Assembly: GCA_021414105.1 (NCBI GenBank)
Contig: JAIOPB010000016.1
Coordinates: 44,352 to 108,351 of the forward strand
Reading direction: 5' to 3'
Source of the DNA: Nitrosarchaeum sp.
GTDB taxonomy: Archaea; Thermoproteota; Nitrososphaeria; Nitrososphaerales; Nitrosopumilaceae
Length of the DNA stretch: 64,000 nucleotides
The translations under genes were made by a program, and so were the position numbers. Positions within the stretch are counted from its first letter, which is position 1. Each line of letters begins with the position of its first letter. Shown one piece after another: positions 1 through 8,596 of this stretch. The notes beneath the pieces were generated by a model that saw nothing but the letters and a program-made list of their open reading frames with translations, was not told the origin of the DNA and did not search any database.

Positions 1-159
1 TGTAATTATTCCAACTGGATGTTTTTTTGAATCTGTTACTACAAGTCGTTTTAAATTATGCCTAAGTAAAACTTCCCTAGCATCCAGTAAGCTAGCATTT
101 GGGCTAATGGTAATAGCTCTTTTAATTATTTTATTAAGATCTGCATTTTTTAACAACAT
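1..159 (-). CDS. CBS-domain protein, C-terminus outside window
   Basis: The minus strand is open from an ATG at 159 to the window edge (53 codons). The translation has a CBS-domain pattern: a disordered start, a helix with 'DAREVLLRHNLKRL', then the strand 'VVTDSK' and 'PVGIIT', the usual end of the CBS beta-strand pair. CBS domains bind adenosine nucleotides and tune partner proteins by energy status. It is divergent from the four-CBS gene starting at 281, about 120 bp away, so the two may share a control region. Total length and any further domains cannot be seen. Confidence 0.7.
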   Translation of the reverse strand, partial: MLLKNADLNKIIKRAITISPNASLLDAREVLLRHNLKRLVVTDSKKHPVGIIT

Positions 160-280
160 TAATTCCAAATTGGTTTTATGGGTTAAATATATCGACTCAA
201 ATATCACTCATGAATATCAATCGTGAAAATCTAGCTTTTCTTTTAATTTAAAATAGGGAGATTTACAGCAGATACAGTAA

Positions 281-1447
281 ATGATTACAGATACAATTCA
301 TGCCCATATGAGAGATATTCAATCTATCAAAATAAAATCTCTAATTTCAAAAGCAACCACCATAGAGCCCACGGATACACTTTCACACGTAATCAGTAAA
401 ATTACTAAGAATAATTCTTATGACGTTTTTTATCTTAAAGATAAAAGTGTGCTTTCTACAAACATTAGAGCACTACTAAATGCCAAAAATATCCATAACA
501 TGAAAGTTGAGCCATTTCTTTATCCAATCCACCATGTGACCCAAAATGATTCTGTTCAAAAAGTTGCAAACATAATCACTCATTATAGAATAAGAGAAGT
601 ACCAGTAGTAGACAAGAACAGAATAATTGGCGTGGTAACAGCCAAACAAATTATCAAACTACTTTCATCAAAGGACAACAAATGGATTAAAGCTAATCTA
701 ATTTACACTCAAAATCCAATTACAGTACCTTCTAGTGAATCTATTAGCAATGCAAGACGAATTATGACTACTAAACGAATTGACCATCTGCCAGTATTGA
801 ATCAAGGTAAAATCAAACAGGTTCTTACGTCATACCATGTACTGCAATCAATCATGCCATCAGAAAAACAAGGGCGAACCTCTATGATACCAAAAACTGA
901 ACATGCATTAGAACTTAAAATTGGCAACACCGGAAGTACTAGAATTCCTCAATGTTTGGCCAGTGATGATTTAAACAAAGTTATCAATTCAATGCTTAAA
1001 GCAGATACCACATGTTGTTTAGTTAATCTGCATGATACTCTGCAAGGCATCATCACTTTTAGGGATATACTGGGTTTACTTGCATCCAAATTAGAAACTC
1101 CAATTCCATTATACATTGTTGGCATGCCAGAAGATCAACAAAATGTAAATTTGATTAGTTCAAAATTTGGAAAAACTCTCAAGAAATTACAACAAGTATA
1201 TTCAGAAATACATGAAGCCAGAGTTTCAATAAAACAGCAAAGAACAGGGAACAAAAAAGAAGGAAAGTATGAAGTGTCTATTATGATTATTACTCCTCAT
1301 CACACTCCTCTAATTTATCATTCAGTTGGATTTGATTTAAGTGAAGTTTTAGAAGATCTAAGTGACAAATTATTAAGGGTTCTATCTAAACGCGCAAAAA
1401 ACAGAACAAAAGACAGTATACGAAAAATCGATTTGCCAATATTCTAA
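281..1447 (+). CDS. Four CBS domains fused to a ribosome-hibernation-factor-like (HPF/S30AE) C-terminal domain
   Basis: 388 aa. Four CBS-like units lie at about residues 15-68 (degenerate), 74-128 ('REVPVVDKNRIIGVVT'), 137-190 and 218-268. Residues about 285-375 differ: a long helix, strands 'ARVSIKQQR' and 'YEVSIMIIT', then 'GFDLSEVLEDLSDKLLRVLSKR'. This matches the beta-strands followed by a D-x(n)-DKL-helix-basic-tail layout of HPF/RaiA (S30AE) proteins, which bind the 30S decoding centre in resting cells. Inference: an energy-sensing ribosome hibernation or dimerisation factor. The ATG at 281 follows an AT-rich TATA-like stretch. It heads an island of CBS and UspA genes. The HPF match is by eye; CBS domains are secure. 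Confidence 0.8.
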   Translation: MITDTIHAHMRDIQSIKIKSLISKATTIEPTDTLSHVISKITKNNSYDVFYLKDKSVLSTNIRALLNAKNIHNMKVEPFLYPIHHVTQNDSVQKVANIITHYRIREVPVVDKNRIIGVVTAKQIIKLLSSKDNKWIKANLIYTQNPITVPSSESISNARRIMTTKRIDHLPVLNQGKIKQVLTSYHVLQSIMPSEKQGRTSMIPKTEHALELKIGNTGSTRIPQCLASDDLNKVINSMLKADTTCCLVNLHDTLQGIITFRDILGLLASKLETPIPLYIVGMPEDQQNVNLISSKFGKTLKKLQQVYSEIHEARVSIKQQRTGNKKEGKYEVSIMIITPHHTPLIYHSVGFDLSEVLEDLSDKLLRVLSKRAKNRTKDSIRKIDLPIF

Positions 1448-1617
1448 TTAATAAAATTAATTCCAAAAATGTTATGAATAATTCATAAAAGAATTAACTA
1501 AATATTTTTGCAAGTAGTTATAGAAATTTAAGACGACAGTTTTGTTTTCTTTATTTCCCCATTATTCTAAATTTTTTGAGTTGTTTTATCTGACTTTGGA
1601 TTTCCTTTGATATTATA

Positions 1618-2040
1618 TTATTTTACTATTAAGACAGGAATTTTTGCTTTATGCATTACATAATTTGACGTACTTCCAAGAAATGCTTCTTTAGCACCAC
1701 CCACACCTCTAGCACCAATAACAATCATGTCATACTTTCCTGTCTGTGCAAACTTGACAATTTCAGAACCAGTGTGACCGCCTCCAGTTTTGTACTTGAA
1801 TGATGCTCCTGCTTTTTGAGCTCGTTTCATTGCTGGTCCAATTGCTTTGATAGCTTTGGTTTGTGCATCATCTTTCATTTTTTGTGTATATTTTATGCCT
1901 GCAGCAAGTGGTAAATGAAATACATAAAATCCCGTGATTTCTGCGCCACTGCCTTTTGCAATTTCAATTGCTCGATCTAATCCTCTAATGGAATTATTAG
2001 ATCCGTCTAGGGGAACAAGAATTTTGTTGAATTTTGCCAT
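1618..2040 (-). CDS. UspA-family universal stress protein
   Basis: 140 aa, a single Usp domain of normal length. It starts 'KILVPLDGS' with the nucleotide-binding Asp at residue 12. It ends with the ATP-binding signature G109-x2-G112-x9-G122-S ('VIGARG...LGSTSN'), then 'IPVLIVK'. The intact glycine motif predicts an ATP-binding type. Such proteins are cytosolic, often dimeric, and induced by starvation or stress. It is one of three UspA genes in the window (others at 4676 and 12896), the first two within a CBS-protein cluster. It is divergent from the four-CBS gene at 2186. Confidence 0.9.
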   Translation of the reverse strand: MAKFNKILVPLDGSNNSIRGLDRAIEIAKGSGAEITGFYVFHLPLAAGIKYTQKMKDDAQTKAIKAIGPAMKRAQKAGASFKYKTGGGHTGSEIVKFAQTGKYDMIVIGARGVGGAKEAFLGSTSNYVMHKAKIPVLIVK

Positions 2041-2185
2041 GTCTTTAGGGTTGATTCTTCAAATATAAAAAAACAGTATGATTATCACAGATGATATGCT
2101 GTTAAAAACAACAAATTGAGCACTTTACATTCATTAATGAAAATTATATCATCTGCTTTTATAGAAATTATATTTGTGTGATATT

Positions 2186-3013
2186 ATGTCTGTTATTGAT
2201 ATTTGTAATAAGCCAATTTCCATTCTAAAGAATTCAACAATATCAGATATAATTAAAAAATTATTAGAAAATAATCTTAGTAGATTAATTGTTGTGGAAG
2301 ATGGAAAACCCATAGGAATTATAACTGAAAAAGATGTTGGGTTGTTTCTTTTTTCTGAGACCACTAAACAAGGATTAGATGATATAATGATTAGTAAAAT
2401 AATGAAACCAATTATATTTATTGAAGAGACTTCAACGCCTAAAAATTCAGCAAAAATGATGCTTGAAAGAAGAATTAGTTCTTTAGCAATAGGAACTAAA
2501 GAAAATCTTAAAGGAATTTTTACAAAGACTGATCTTATAAAATATTATTTAGAAAATTATTCAGGAAATAATAAAGTGGTTGATTTTATGACACATGAGT
2601 TTATCTTTACTCATACAGCAGCACCACTATTCAAAGTTGTAAGAAAAATGTTAGAAAATAAAATATCTAGAATTATTGTAAAGGATCAAAATGAAAAATC
2701 AGTAGGCATAATTTCATTTAGAGATTTATTTAGAATTTCTATCGAATTGGGTAGTGAAGAAGATGATTCTGGCTTTACCATTTCAGAACAAATAAGGAAA
2801 GGATTTCTTTCTGAAGAAGGATTTGGAGGTATTTCATTAGCACGAGATGTTATGAGTAAAGGAATTATCTCAATAAAATTCAATGATGACTTAAAAAATG
2901 CATGTAAACTAATCTTAGAAAATAACATTAGTGGTTTGGCAGTACTTGATGGAAATAATTCTCTTACAGGTATAATCAGTAAAACAGATATTATAAAAGC
3001 TATCACAGTTTGA
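2186..3013 (+). CDS. Protein of four CBS domains
   Basis: 275 aa from the ATG at 2186; a TTG four codons upstream is possible but less likely. CBS domains sit at about residues 5-55, 70-125, 132-185 and 217-273, each ending in a 'GIIT/GIFT/GIIS-K/R-x-D' pattern. About 25 residues of acidic linker separate repeats 3 and 4. There is no catalytic or DNA-binding domain, so this is probably a stand-alone nucleotide-sensing regulator acting on an unknown partner. The VIT-type metal transporter gene starts 47 bp downstream on the same strand, so co-transcription is possible. Confidence 0.85.
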   Translation: MSVIDICNKPISILKNSTISDIIKKLLENNLSRLIVVEDGKPIGIITEKDVGLFLFSETTKQGLDDIMISKIMKPIIFIEETSTPKNSAKMMLERRISSLAIGTKENLKGIFTKTDLIKYYLENYSGNNKVVDFMTHEFIFTHTAAPLFKVVRKMLENKISRIIVKDQNEKSVGIISFRDLFRISIELGSEEDDSGFTISEQIRKGFLSEEGFGGISLARDVMSKGIISIKFNDDLKNACKLILENNISGLAVLDGNNSLTGIISKTDIIKAITV

Positions 3014-3060
3014 ACAAATTTCAAGAATATATTAAAACAAGGAAATTCTAAATTGTAAAC

Positions 3061-3744
3061 ATGAAACTGCATTTTGATGATTTTATTTATGGTTCTATTG
3101 ATGGTTCAGTTACAACTTTTGCGATCGTCGCAGGAGTTATTGGTGCTTCATTATCGCCTGGAATCATTTTGATTTTAGGTTTTGGCAATTTATTTGCAGA
3201 TGGATTTTCAATGGCTGCAGGAAGTTATCATGCATCAAAGACTAGAAATCAATTCGTTGAAATGAAAAGAAAACAAGAAGAATGGGAAATTGACAATATG
3301 GCAGAACAAGAAAAAAATGAAATCAGAGAAATTTACAAAAAGAAAGGATTCAAAGATGAATTACTAGAAGAAATAATTAAAACAATCACATCAAGACGAA
3401 AAGTTTGGGTAGATACGATGATGAGAGAAGAATTAGGATTAATTGAGGATGAAAAAGAACCATTAGATAGGTCAGTAAGTACTTTTGTTGGATTTAATTT
3501 GATTGGAGTAATTCCGTTAATTCCATTTATGATTTTAATTTTTATGGGAATTAATACAACTTCAGAATCTTTTGTTTATTCAATAATTTCTGTAATAATT
3601 GCATTTTTTCTTGTAGGTATGATTAAAGGCAAGATTGTTAAAAAATCAAAAATAAAATCAGGATTCTACACATTAATCATTGGAGGAATTGCAGCTTTGG
3701 TTGCATATTTTGTAGGGTATGGATTGAACTTTTTAGTTCAGTAA
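3061..3744 (+). CDS. VIT1/CCC1-family membrane metal transporter
   Basis: 227 aa. The N-terminus 'DFIYGSIDGSVTTFAIVAGV' is the TM1 signature of the vacuolar iron transporter family. 'GNLFADGFSMAAGSYHASK' (TM2) carries the conserved Asp and Met of the transport path. A cytosolic charged helical region follows (residues about 60-130, Glu-rich, ending 'MMREELGL'), typical of the metal-binding domain, then three more membrane segments. Family members export or sequester Fe2+ or Mn2+. It lies downstream of a CBS protein that could regulate it. Metal specificity cannot be read from the sequence. Confidence 0.88.
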   Translation: MKLHFDDFIYGSIDGSVTTFAIVAGVIGASLSPGIILILGFGNLFADGFSMAAGSYHASKTRNQFVEMKRKQEEWEIDNMAEQEKNEIREIYKKKGFKDELLEEIIKTITSRRKVWVDTMMREELGLIEDEKEPLDRSVSTFVGFNLIGVIPLIPFMILIFMGINTTSESFVYSIISVIIAFFLVGMIKGKIVKKSKIKSGFYTLIIGGIAALVAYFVGYGLNFLVQ

Positions 3745-3756
3745 TTTGGCGTGTGT

Positions 3757-4659
3757 TTAAAGTGATTTTATATAATCTCGTATAGTTTGGGCAGATATTT
3801 TTAATAAGTTACTCTCAGATTCGTTTAATTTTATTTCTATGATTTCTTTAACTCCAGCTTTGTTTATTTTTATAGGAATTCCCATGGAAATATCTTTTTC
3901 ACCATATTCACCATTTAATACAATTGATGCAGGTATGATTAGCTCATCATTTTTGATAATTGTTCTAATCACATCAAAAGTATTCTTGGCAATACCAAAC
4001 TGTGATCGACTACCTAAAATTCTTAGAGATTTCCAATAATCTCGAATTTCTGTTGAAATTGTTTGTTTTTCTGCCTCATCAATTATCTCAAGTATGTTTT
4101 TTTCATTAATTTTTACTCTGGAAAATATCGGCACCATAGAATCTCCATGTTCACCTAACACTAATGCGTCGATAATTTGTGATTGTTTAATTCTAAATTT
4201 TTCTGAAAGCAAATATCTAAACCGACTAGAGTCCAAACTGGATGCAATTCCTATTACTTTATTTCTTGATAATTGAGTTTCTTTCTGAAAAACAAATGTA
4301 AGAACATCTAAGGGATTAGAAACTATTAGCACGATTGCAAAAGGACAGTATTTTTTTATTTGATTTGCAATTTCTTGTATCATCTTAACTTGAGCATCCA
4401 TCAATTCAGTTCTACTTTTTAGATATATTCCTGTACTAGCTGTAATTACAACAATATCTGAACCAGTTATTTTAGAAAAATCATCAGTGCCATGAATTGA
4501 AACATTTGAGTTTTCAGGTATTGCATTGGATATATCTAGAGCTTTACCAATGGCTTTATCCTTTGTACGATTTACTAATAGAACATCATCTAATGAATTA
4601 GAGACACAAAGAAAAGCAATCGCGGAACCAACTTTTCCACTACCCACTATGGAGATCAC
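3757..4659 (-). CDS. Malate/lactate dehydrogenase family NAD(P)-dependent oxidoreductase
   Basis: 300 aa. Rossmann motif G6-S-G8-K-V-G11 and catalytic residues R83 (mobile loop), N115, D143-x2-R146 and H171 ('GEHGDS') are present, so the 2-hydroxyacid dehydrogenase machinery is intact. Two features are odd. The residue after strand beta-2 is N30-R31 instead of Asp, which suggests NADP(H). The mobile loop 'STGIYLKSR' has no Arg (malate) or Gln (lactate) at the specificity position. It sits tail to tail with the VIT gene, 16 bp after a UspA gene on the same strand. Malate dehydrogenase is the likely annotation; the substrate is uncertain. Confidence 0.8.
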   Translation of the reverse strand: MISIVGSGKVGSAIAFLCVSNSLDDVLLVNRTKDKAIGKALDISNAIPENSNVSIHGTDDFSKITGSDIVVITASTGIYLKSRTELMDAQVKMIQEIANQIKKYCPFAIVLIVSNPLDVLTFVFQKETQLSRNKVIGIASSLDSSRFRYLLSEKFRIKQSQIIDALVLGEHGDSMVPIFSRVKINEKNILEIIDEAEKQTISTEIRDYWKSLRILGSRSQFGIAKNTFDVIRTIIKNDELIIPASIVLNGEYGEKDISMGIPIKINKAGVKEIIEIKLNESESNLLKISAQTIRDYIKSL

Positions 4660-4675
4660 TGTGGTCTCATCTCTT

Positions 4676-5110
4676 TTATTTAATAATTAATACTGGGCAA
4701 CTAGATTTTTGGAGTATTCCATTTGCAACGCTTCCAAGAATCAATTTATCCATTCCAGTTCTTCCATGCGAACCCATTACAATGAGATCAAATTTATGAG
4801 ATTTTGCATAAGTTGTTATGTCTTTAACAACAGAAACTGATCTTAAAATTTGTGATTTCATTGTAATGTTTGATTTGTTTGCAAGATTCTCTAGTTTTTC
4901 TATGTGGGGGATTATGGCTTTTTTCTGTTTTTTTAATAATTCAGCATCTGCTCTAGAATCATAGAATTTGTGATGCCAAGTATCTACTTGAATGCATGTC
5001 AAAATTGTAATTTTAGAGTCATATTTTTTTGCCATATCCAATGCAATTTTGAATGCGTGAAATGATTTATTGGATAGATCAAATGGAACTAGGATATTTT
5101 TGAACAACAT
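4676..5110 (-). CDS. UspA-family universal stress protein
   Basis: 144 aa from the ATG at 5110 ('MLFKNILVPFD', the standard Usp N-terminus). An in-frame ATG at 5146 would add 12 residues of non-Usp sequence. The ATP signature 'MGSHGRTG...LGSVAN' (G-x2-G-x9-G-S) is intact and the protein ends 'CPVLIIK'. It is followed by the dehydrogenase gene 16 bp downstream, so the pair is probably one transcript. The gene is divergent from the HTH regulator at 5241. Confidence 0.88.
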   Translation of the reverse strand: MLFKNILVPFDLSNKSFHAFKIALDMAKKYDSKITILTCIQVDTWHHKFYDSRADAELLKKQKKAIIPHIEKLENLANKSNITMKSQILRSVSVVKDITTYAKSHKFDLIVMGSHGRTGMDKLILGSVANGILQKSSCPVLIIK

Positions 5111-5184
5111 TGTTTGCAATAATGCAAGTATGTTATTAAAACTCATAGGGCATTTTTAGAATTGAATACATGCCTAGAATGAGT

Positions 5185-5192
5185 GCAGTGCA
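5185..5192 (+). promoter_or_regulatory. GCAGTGYA element, copy 1, upstream of HTH regulator
   Basis: GCAGTGCA, preceded by GAGT, lies 48 nt before the ATG at 5241. A TATA-like TTATATCA follows at 5212-5219. The same core occurs upstream of four other plus-strand genes (10565, 10990, 11443, 11909). Confidence 0.5.
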
Positions 5193-5240
5193 TTGCAATG
5201 TGGTCTTACTTGTTATATCAAAAGGTAATGCGGATACTCT

Positions 5241-5570
5241 ATGCAAGCATTAATTTCAGGAAGAAAGATAGAAGATGACTCAAGAAAAGACGCCATTCTT
5301 GAAGTTGTATCTGATAAATACTGTCGTGCTATTTTAGAAAATACGATGGAAAAACCAAAATCCGCAATAGAGATAAGCGCTGAAACCAAAATTCCAATAA
5401 GTACGGTTTACAGAAGACTGCAAACTTTACACGATAACAAACTGTTAGGTATTTCAGGTTCCATTAGTACTGATGGTAAGAAATACTTTCTGTACAAGAG
5501 TAGAGTTAAAGCCATAGCTACATCATTTAATGGAAGTAATATCGAAATTGAAGTTGTTCCTAATACTTAG
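5241..5570 (+). CDS. Winged-helix transcriptional regulator (ArsR/MarR-like HTH)
   Basis: 109 aa. Residues about 20-80 form a winged helix: 'LEVVSDKYCRAILENT', then 'SAIEISAETKIPISTVYRRLQTLHDNKLL' (helix-turn-helix with recognition helix TVYRRL), then a wing 'GISGSISTDGKKYFLYKSR'. There is no Cys pair for metal sensing. The short beta-rich tail may mediate dimerisation. It is 29 bp upstream of a four-CBS gene on the same strand, suggesting an operon in which an energy-sensing protein is made with a regulator. Its promoter carries one of five GCAGTGYA elements, so it is a candidate member, or controller, of that regulon. Confidence 0.8.
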   Translation: MQALISGRKIEDDSRKDAILEVVSDKYCRAILENTMEKPKSAIEISAETKIPISTVYRRLQTLHDNKLLGISGSISTDGKKYFLYKSRVKAIATSFNGSNIEIEVVPNT

Positions 5571-5599
5571 TATTAGGTTCTTTTCATTTTGGTGAAATC

Positions 5600-6505
5600 A
5601 TGTCTGATAATCAAAGTTCTATTTTAAATCAAAAAATGAGAGAGACTCAGAATATGGAAAAAAGGTATTCAACCCATGTTATTACCATTAGACCAGAATC
5701 ATCAATTTTTGATGCATTGTTACAAATGCAAACAAATTTTGTTAAACACATAGTAATTGCTACTAAAAACAAACCTGTTGGAATTGTTACTGAGAGAGAT
5801 ATCAATAGATTTCTTGGAGACGATAAAACTGCACATGCAATAGATGAGATTCCAATTAAACATGTCATGCAAAAAAATGTAATTACGATACCTGATGACA
5901 TGGAAGATTGTTTTGATCAATGTGCTGCAAGAATGGAAACTTTCAAAATTGGTTCAATTGTAATTGTCAATGATATTGGAGAATTAACCGGTATTATTTC
6001 AAGAACAGATCTAACAAAATCTTATGCAGAGGTATTTGGTGGAAACTATTTGGTAAAAAATTTTATGAATAAAAAAGTAGTAACTTGCAGAAAAACCGAT
6101 TCTCTTAAATTTGCATTAAATTTAATGAATAAAAATCAAGTTTCAAGATTGATTGTAACTAATGAAGATGGCCATCCTGTTGGTCTCATTAGTACAAATA
6201 CATTGTTAACACATAGTGATTATTTTACTAAAGACAAAACACGATCTAGAGAGTATTTGCTTCCAATAAACGGAGAAAAACTTACTGTGAGAGAACTACT
6301 AACTGATGAACTTTTAACAATAAATGAAGAAGATGATCTGGCAGTAGCAGCAAGTAAAATGATAAAAAACAATGTAGGTGGAATTCCAGTAGTTGATTCA
6401 AATCAAAATTTGATTGGAATTGTGAGTAAAACAGATGTTGTAAGGGCTTTTTCTATTGTAGGTGCTCATAAAGAATTAAAGTTAAAGTACAAAGAATTGT
6501 ATTGA
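5600..6505 (+). CDS. Protein of four CBS domains
   Basis: 301 aa. CBS units lie at about residues 18-75, 87-145, 150-205 and 228-290, with recurring 'VGIVTERDI', 'TGIISRTDL', 'VGLISTNTL' and 'IGIVSKTDV' ends. The first ~17 residues are polar and likely disordered. There is no effector domain, so it presumably acts by binding AMP/ATP-type ligands and a partner. It follows the HTH gene at 5241. It is a paralogue of the protein at 2186, with similar length and repeat order. Confidence 0.85.
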   Translation: MSDNQSSILNQKMRETQNMEKRYSTHVITIRPESSIFDALLQMQTNFVKHIVIATKNKPVGIVTERDINRFLGDDKTAHAIDEIPIKHVMQKNVITIPDDMEDCFDQCAARMETFKIGSIVIVNDIGELTGIISRTDLTKSYAEVFGGNYLVKNFMNKKVVTCRKTDSLKFALNLMNKNQVSRLIVTNEDGHPVGLISTNTLLTHSDYFTKDKTRSREYLLPINGEKLTVRELLTDELLTINEEDDLAVAASKMIKNNVGGIPVVDSNQNLIGIVSKTDVVRAFSIVGAHKELKLKYKELY

Positions 6506-6573
6506 ATCAAAACTAATTTTATACTTAAAGATTGAATTAATTATCTTGTTTTACAAATTATTGGAGTGTTAAA

Positions 6574-7863
6574 ATGTTTGAACTAAAGCGTGGAATGGGA
6601 CTTTTTCATCTAACTATGTATGGAGTAGGATTAATTCTTGGAGCTGGAATTTATGTACTAATAGGAGAAGCTGTAGGTTTTGCAGGAGATTCTGTATGGA
6701 TTGCATTTGTCTTAGGATCTATTGTTGCGTTATTTGCTGGACTTAGCTATGCAGAATTATCATCAATATTTCCTAAAGCGGCTGCAGAATATACATTCGT
6801 AAAGAATGCATTCAAAAATAATTTTGTTGCTTTTATTATTGGATGGCTAACTGCAATTACATCTATGATTACAGCAGCAACCGTAGCGCTAGGATTTGGT
6901 GGTTATTTTTCAGAATTTTTGAATATTCCAATAGTAATATCTGCAATTGCACTGATAGGAATACTTTCAATAGTAAATTTCATGGGGATTAAAGAATCAT
7001 CATGGACAAATACAGTTTTTACAATAATTGAAGCTGCAGGATTAATTCTAATCATCATAATTGGTTTTACCATTAGTGAACCAGAGTCAGTTAATTATTT
7101 TGAAAGTCCAACTGGATTTTCAGGGATTGTTATTGCTTTTGTATTGATTTTTTTCGCATTTATTGGATTTGAGGATATAGCAAACATTGCAGAAGAAGTA
7201 CGAAATCCCAAAAAAGTGATCCCAAGAGCAATAATTTTGGCAGTTATGATATCAGGAATAATCTATGTATTGGTTTCATTAGCAGTAGTCAGAGTAATCA
7301 ATTGGGAAGATCTTTCATTATCAGCTGCACCGTTAGCAGATGTTGCAAAAAGAGGATTGGGCGTACAAGGTCACATTATATTTTCTGGAATTGCACTTTT
7401 TGCCATAACAAATACAGTTTTGATTACACTTGTAGCTGGCTCTAGAATGATTTATGGAATGGCAAGAGAAAAATCATTTCCACCTATTCTTGCAAAAGTT
7501 CATTCTAAAACTAAAACACCGTGGCTGGCAATTATTGTAATCATGTTGACAGCTATTGGTTTTTCTATTATTGGAGATATTGTAATTGTAGCAAACATTA
7601 CGGTTTTTGCAGTTATAATCACTTTTGGAGCAGTAAATTTGTCTGTGATTGTACTTCGATATACAGAGCCAGATATTGAACGAAAATTTAGAATTCCTAT
7701 CAATATTGGCAAGTTTCCAGTTTTACCAATGTTTGGATTAGGAATCTCAGTGTATATGGCAGTTCAGTTTCAAATTCAAGTAGTTCTTGTAGGTCTTGGG
7801 ATAGTAGGAATTGGTGCCATTTTTTATCTATTATATGAAAAACGTAACGTAAGATCAGAATAA
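6574..7863 (+). CDS. APC-superfamily amino-acid permease
   Basis: 429 aa with about 12 membrane helices. 'GVGLILGAGIYVLIGEAVG' is the TM1 glycine-rich unwound segment of amino acid/polyamine/organocation transporters, and 'FFAFIGFEDIANIAEEVRNP' is the conserved TM6 to loop signature. No extra soluble domain is present. It imports or exchanges an amino acid or a related amine or cation; the substrate cannot be deduced. The gene has its own TATA-like region (TTTTATACTT about 40 nt before the ATG) and is not obviously part of the CBS operon upstream. Confidence 0.9.
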   Translation: MFELKRGMGLFHLTMYGVGLILGAGIYVLIGEAVGFAGDSVWIAFVLGSIVALFAGLSYAELSSIFPKAAAEYTFVKNAFKNNFVAFIIGWLTAITSMITAATVALGFGGYFSEFLNIPIVISAIALIGILSIVNFMGIKESSWTNTVFTIIEAAGLILIIIIGFTISEPESVNYFESPTGFSGIVIAFVLIFFAFIGFEDIANIAEEVRNPKKVIPRAIILAVMISGIIYVLVSLAVVRVINWEDLSLSAAPLADVAKRGLGVQGHIIFSGIALFAITNTVLITLVAGSRMIYGMAREKSFPPILAKVHSKTKTPWLAIIVIMLTAIGFSIIGDIVIVANITVFAVIITFGAVNLSVIVLRYTEPDIERKFRIPINIGKFPVLPMFGLGISVYMAVQFQIQVVLVGLGIVGIGAIFYLLYEKRNVRSE

Positions 7864-7938
7864 AATTGAATTTATAGGAATTGTAAATTAATTGATTTAA
7901 TATAATATGATATATACTAAATACTGAAGTTAAATTCA

Positions 7939-8523
7939 ATGAAAACTACAACCAATAGACAACCCCATCCTCCAAAAAAAGAAACAACACGCAGTATTAC
8001 ATATCGACTGCCATCTAAAATTGTAGAAGAACTAGAAACAGAGGCGATGAACAAAAATATATCACATAATGTTTTGGTAAAACAAATTCTTGAGAAATAT
8101 GTAACATGGGATCGTTTTGGTGCTCAAATGGGCATGATTCCAATTCCTAAAGGAATTCTAGATGCTCTTGGTAATGACATGAATGGGGAAGATATCAGTG
8201 AAATTATTAAAATGATTTTACCGTTTATCAAAGATACCGTTCTGTTTATGAAAGGAAAATATGATTTGAAACGATGTATTGAAACATTAGAAGATTATAT
8301 GCGCGCATCTGGAATGAAATCAGATCATAGAACTGAAGGAGAATTACACCATTTTTTTATCCAACATGAATTAGGTATGAACTGGTCATTTTTCACTGAA
8401 CAACTATTAAAAGAGATTTTTAATCAATTTATGCCAAACAAAAATATCAAATTCCAAACAACCAAAACTACAGTAATTGCAACAATAGCATTGGGCTCAG
8501 ACTTTAGTGAACATGATTACTAG
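7939..8523 (+). CDS. Ribbon-helix-helix N-terminal domain protein, C-terminus unknown
   Basis: 194 aa. After a basic Pro-rich start, residues about 18-55 ('TRSITYRLPSKIVEELETEA' then 'ISHNVLVKQILEKYV') match a MetJ/CopG ribbon-helix-helix: a short beta strand and two helices that dimerise to bind DNA. The ~140-residue C-terminal part is helical with a beta-rich end ('NIKFQTTKTTVIATIALG'). I do not recognise it; it may bind a ligand. Such a fusion would be a ligand-responsive repressor or activator. The gene stands alone on the plus strand with TATA-like TATATAC just upstream. Confidence 0.6.
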   Translation: MKTTTNRQPHPPKKETTRSITYRLPSKIVEELETEAMNKNISHNVLVKQILEKYVTWDRFGAQMGMIPIPKGILDALGNDMNGEDISEIIKMILPFIKDTVLFMKGKYDLKRCIETLEDYMRASGMKSDHRTEGELHHFFIQHELGMNWSFFTEQLLKEIFNQFMPNKNIKFQTTKTTVIATIALGSDFSEHDY

Positions 8524-8596
8524 TATTTGTCCTAGTGATTTTCAACTTTAAAAATTGTATTTTGTTTAAAAATAAGTGTGATAACTACACTATACT

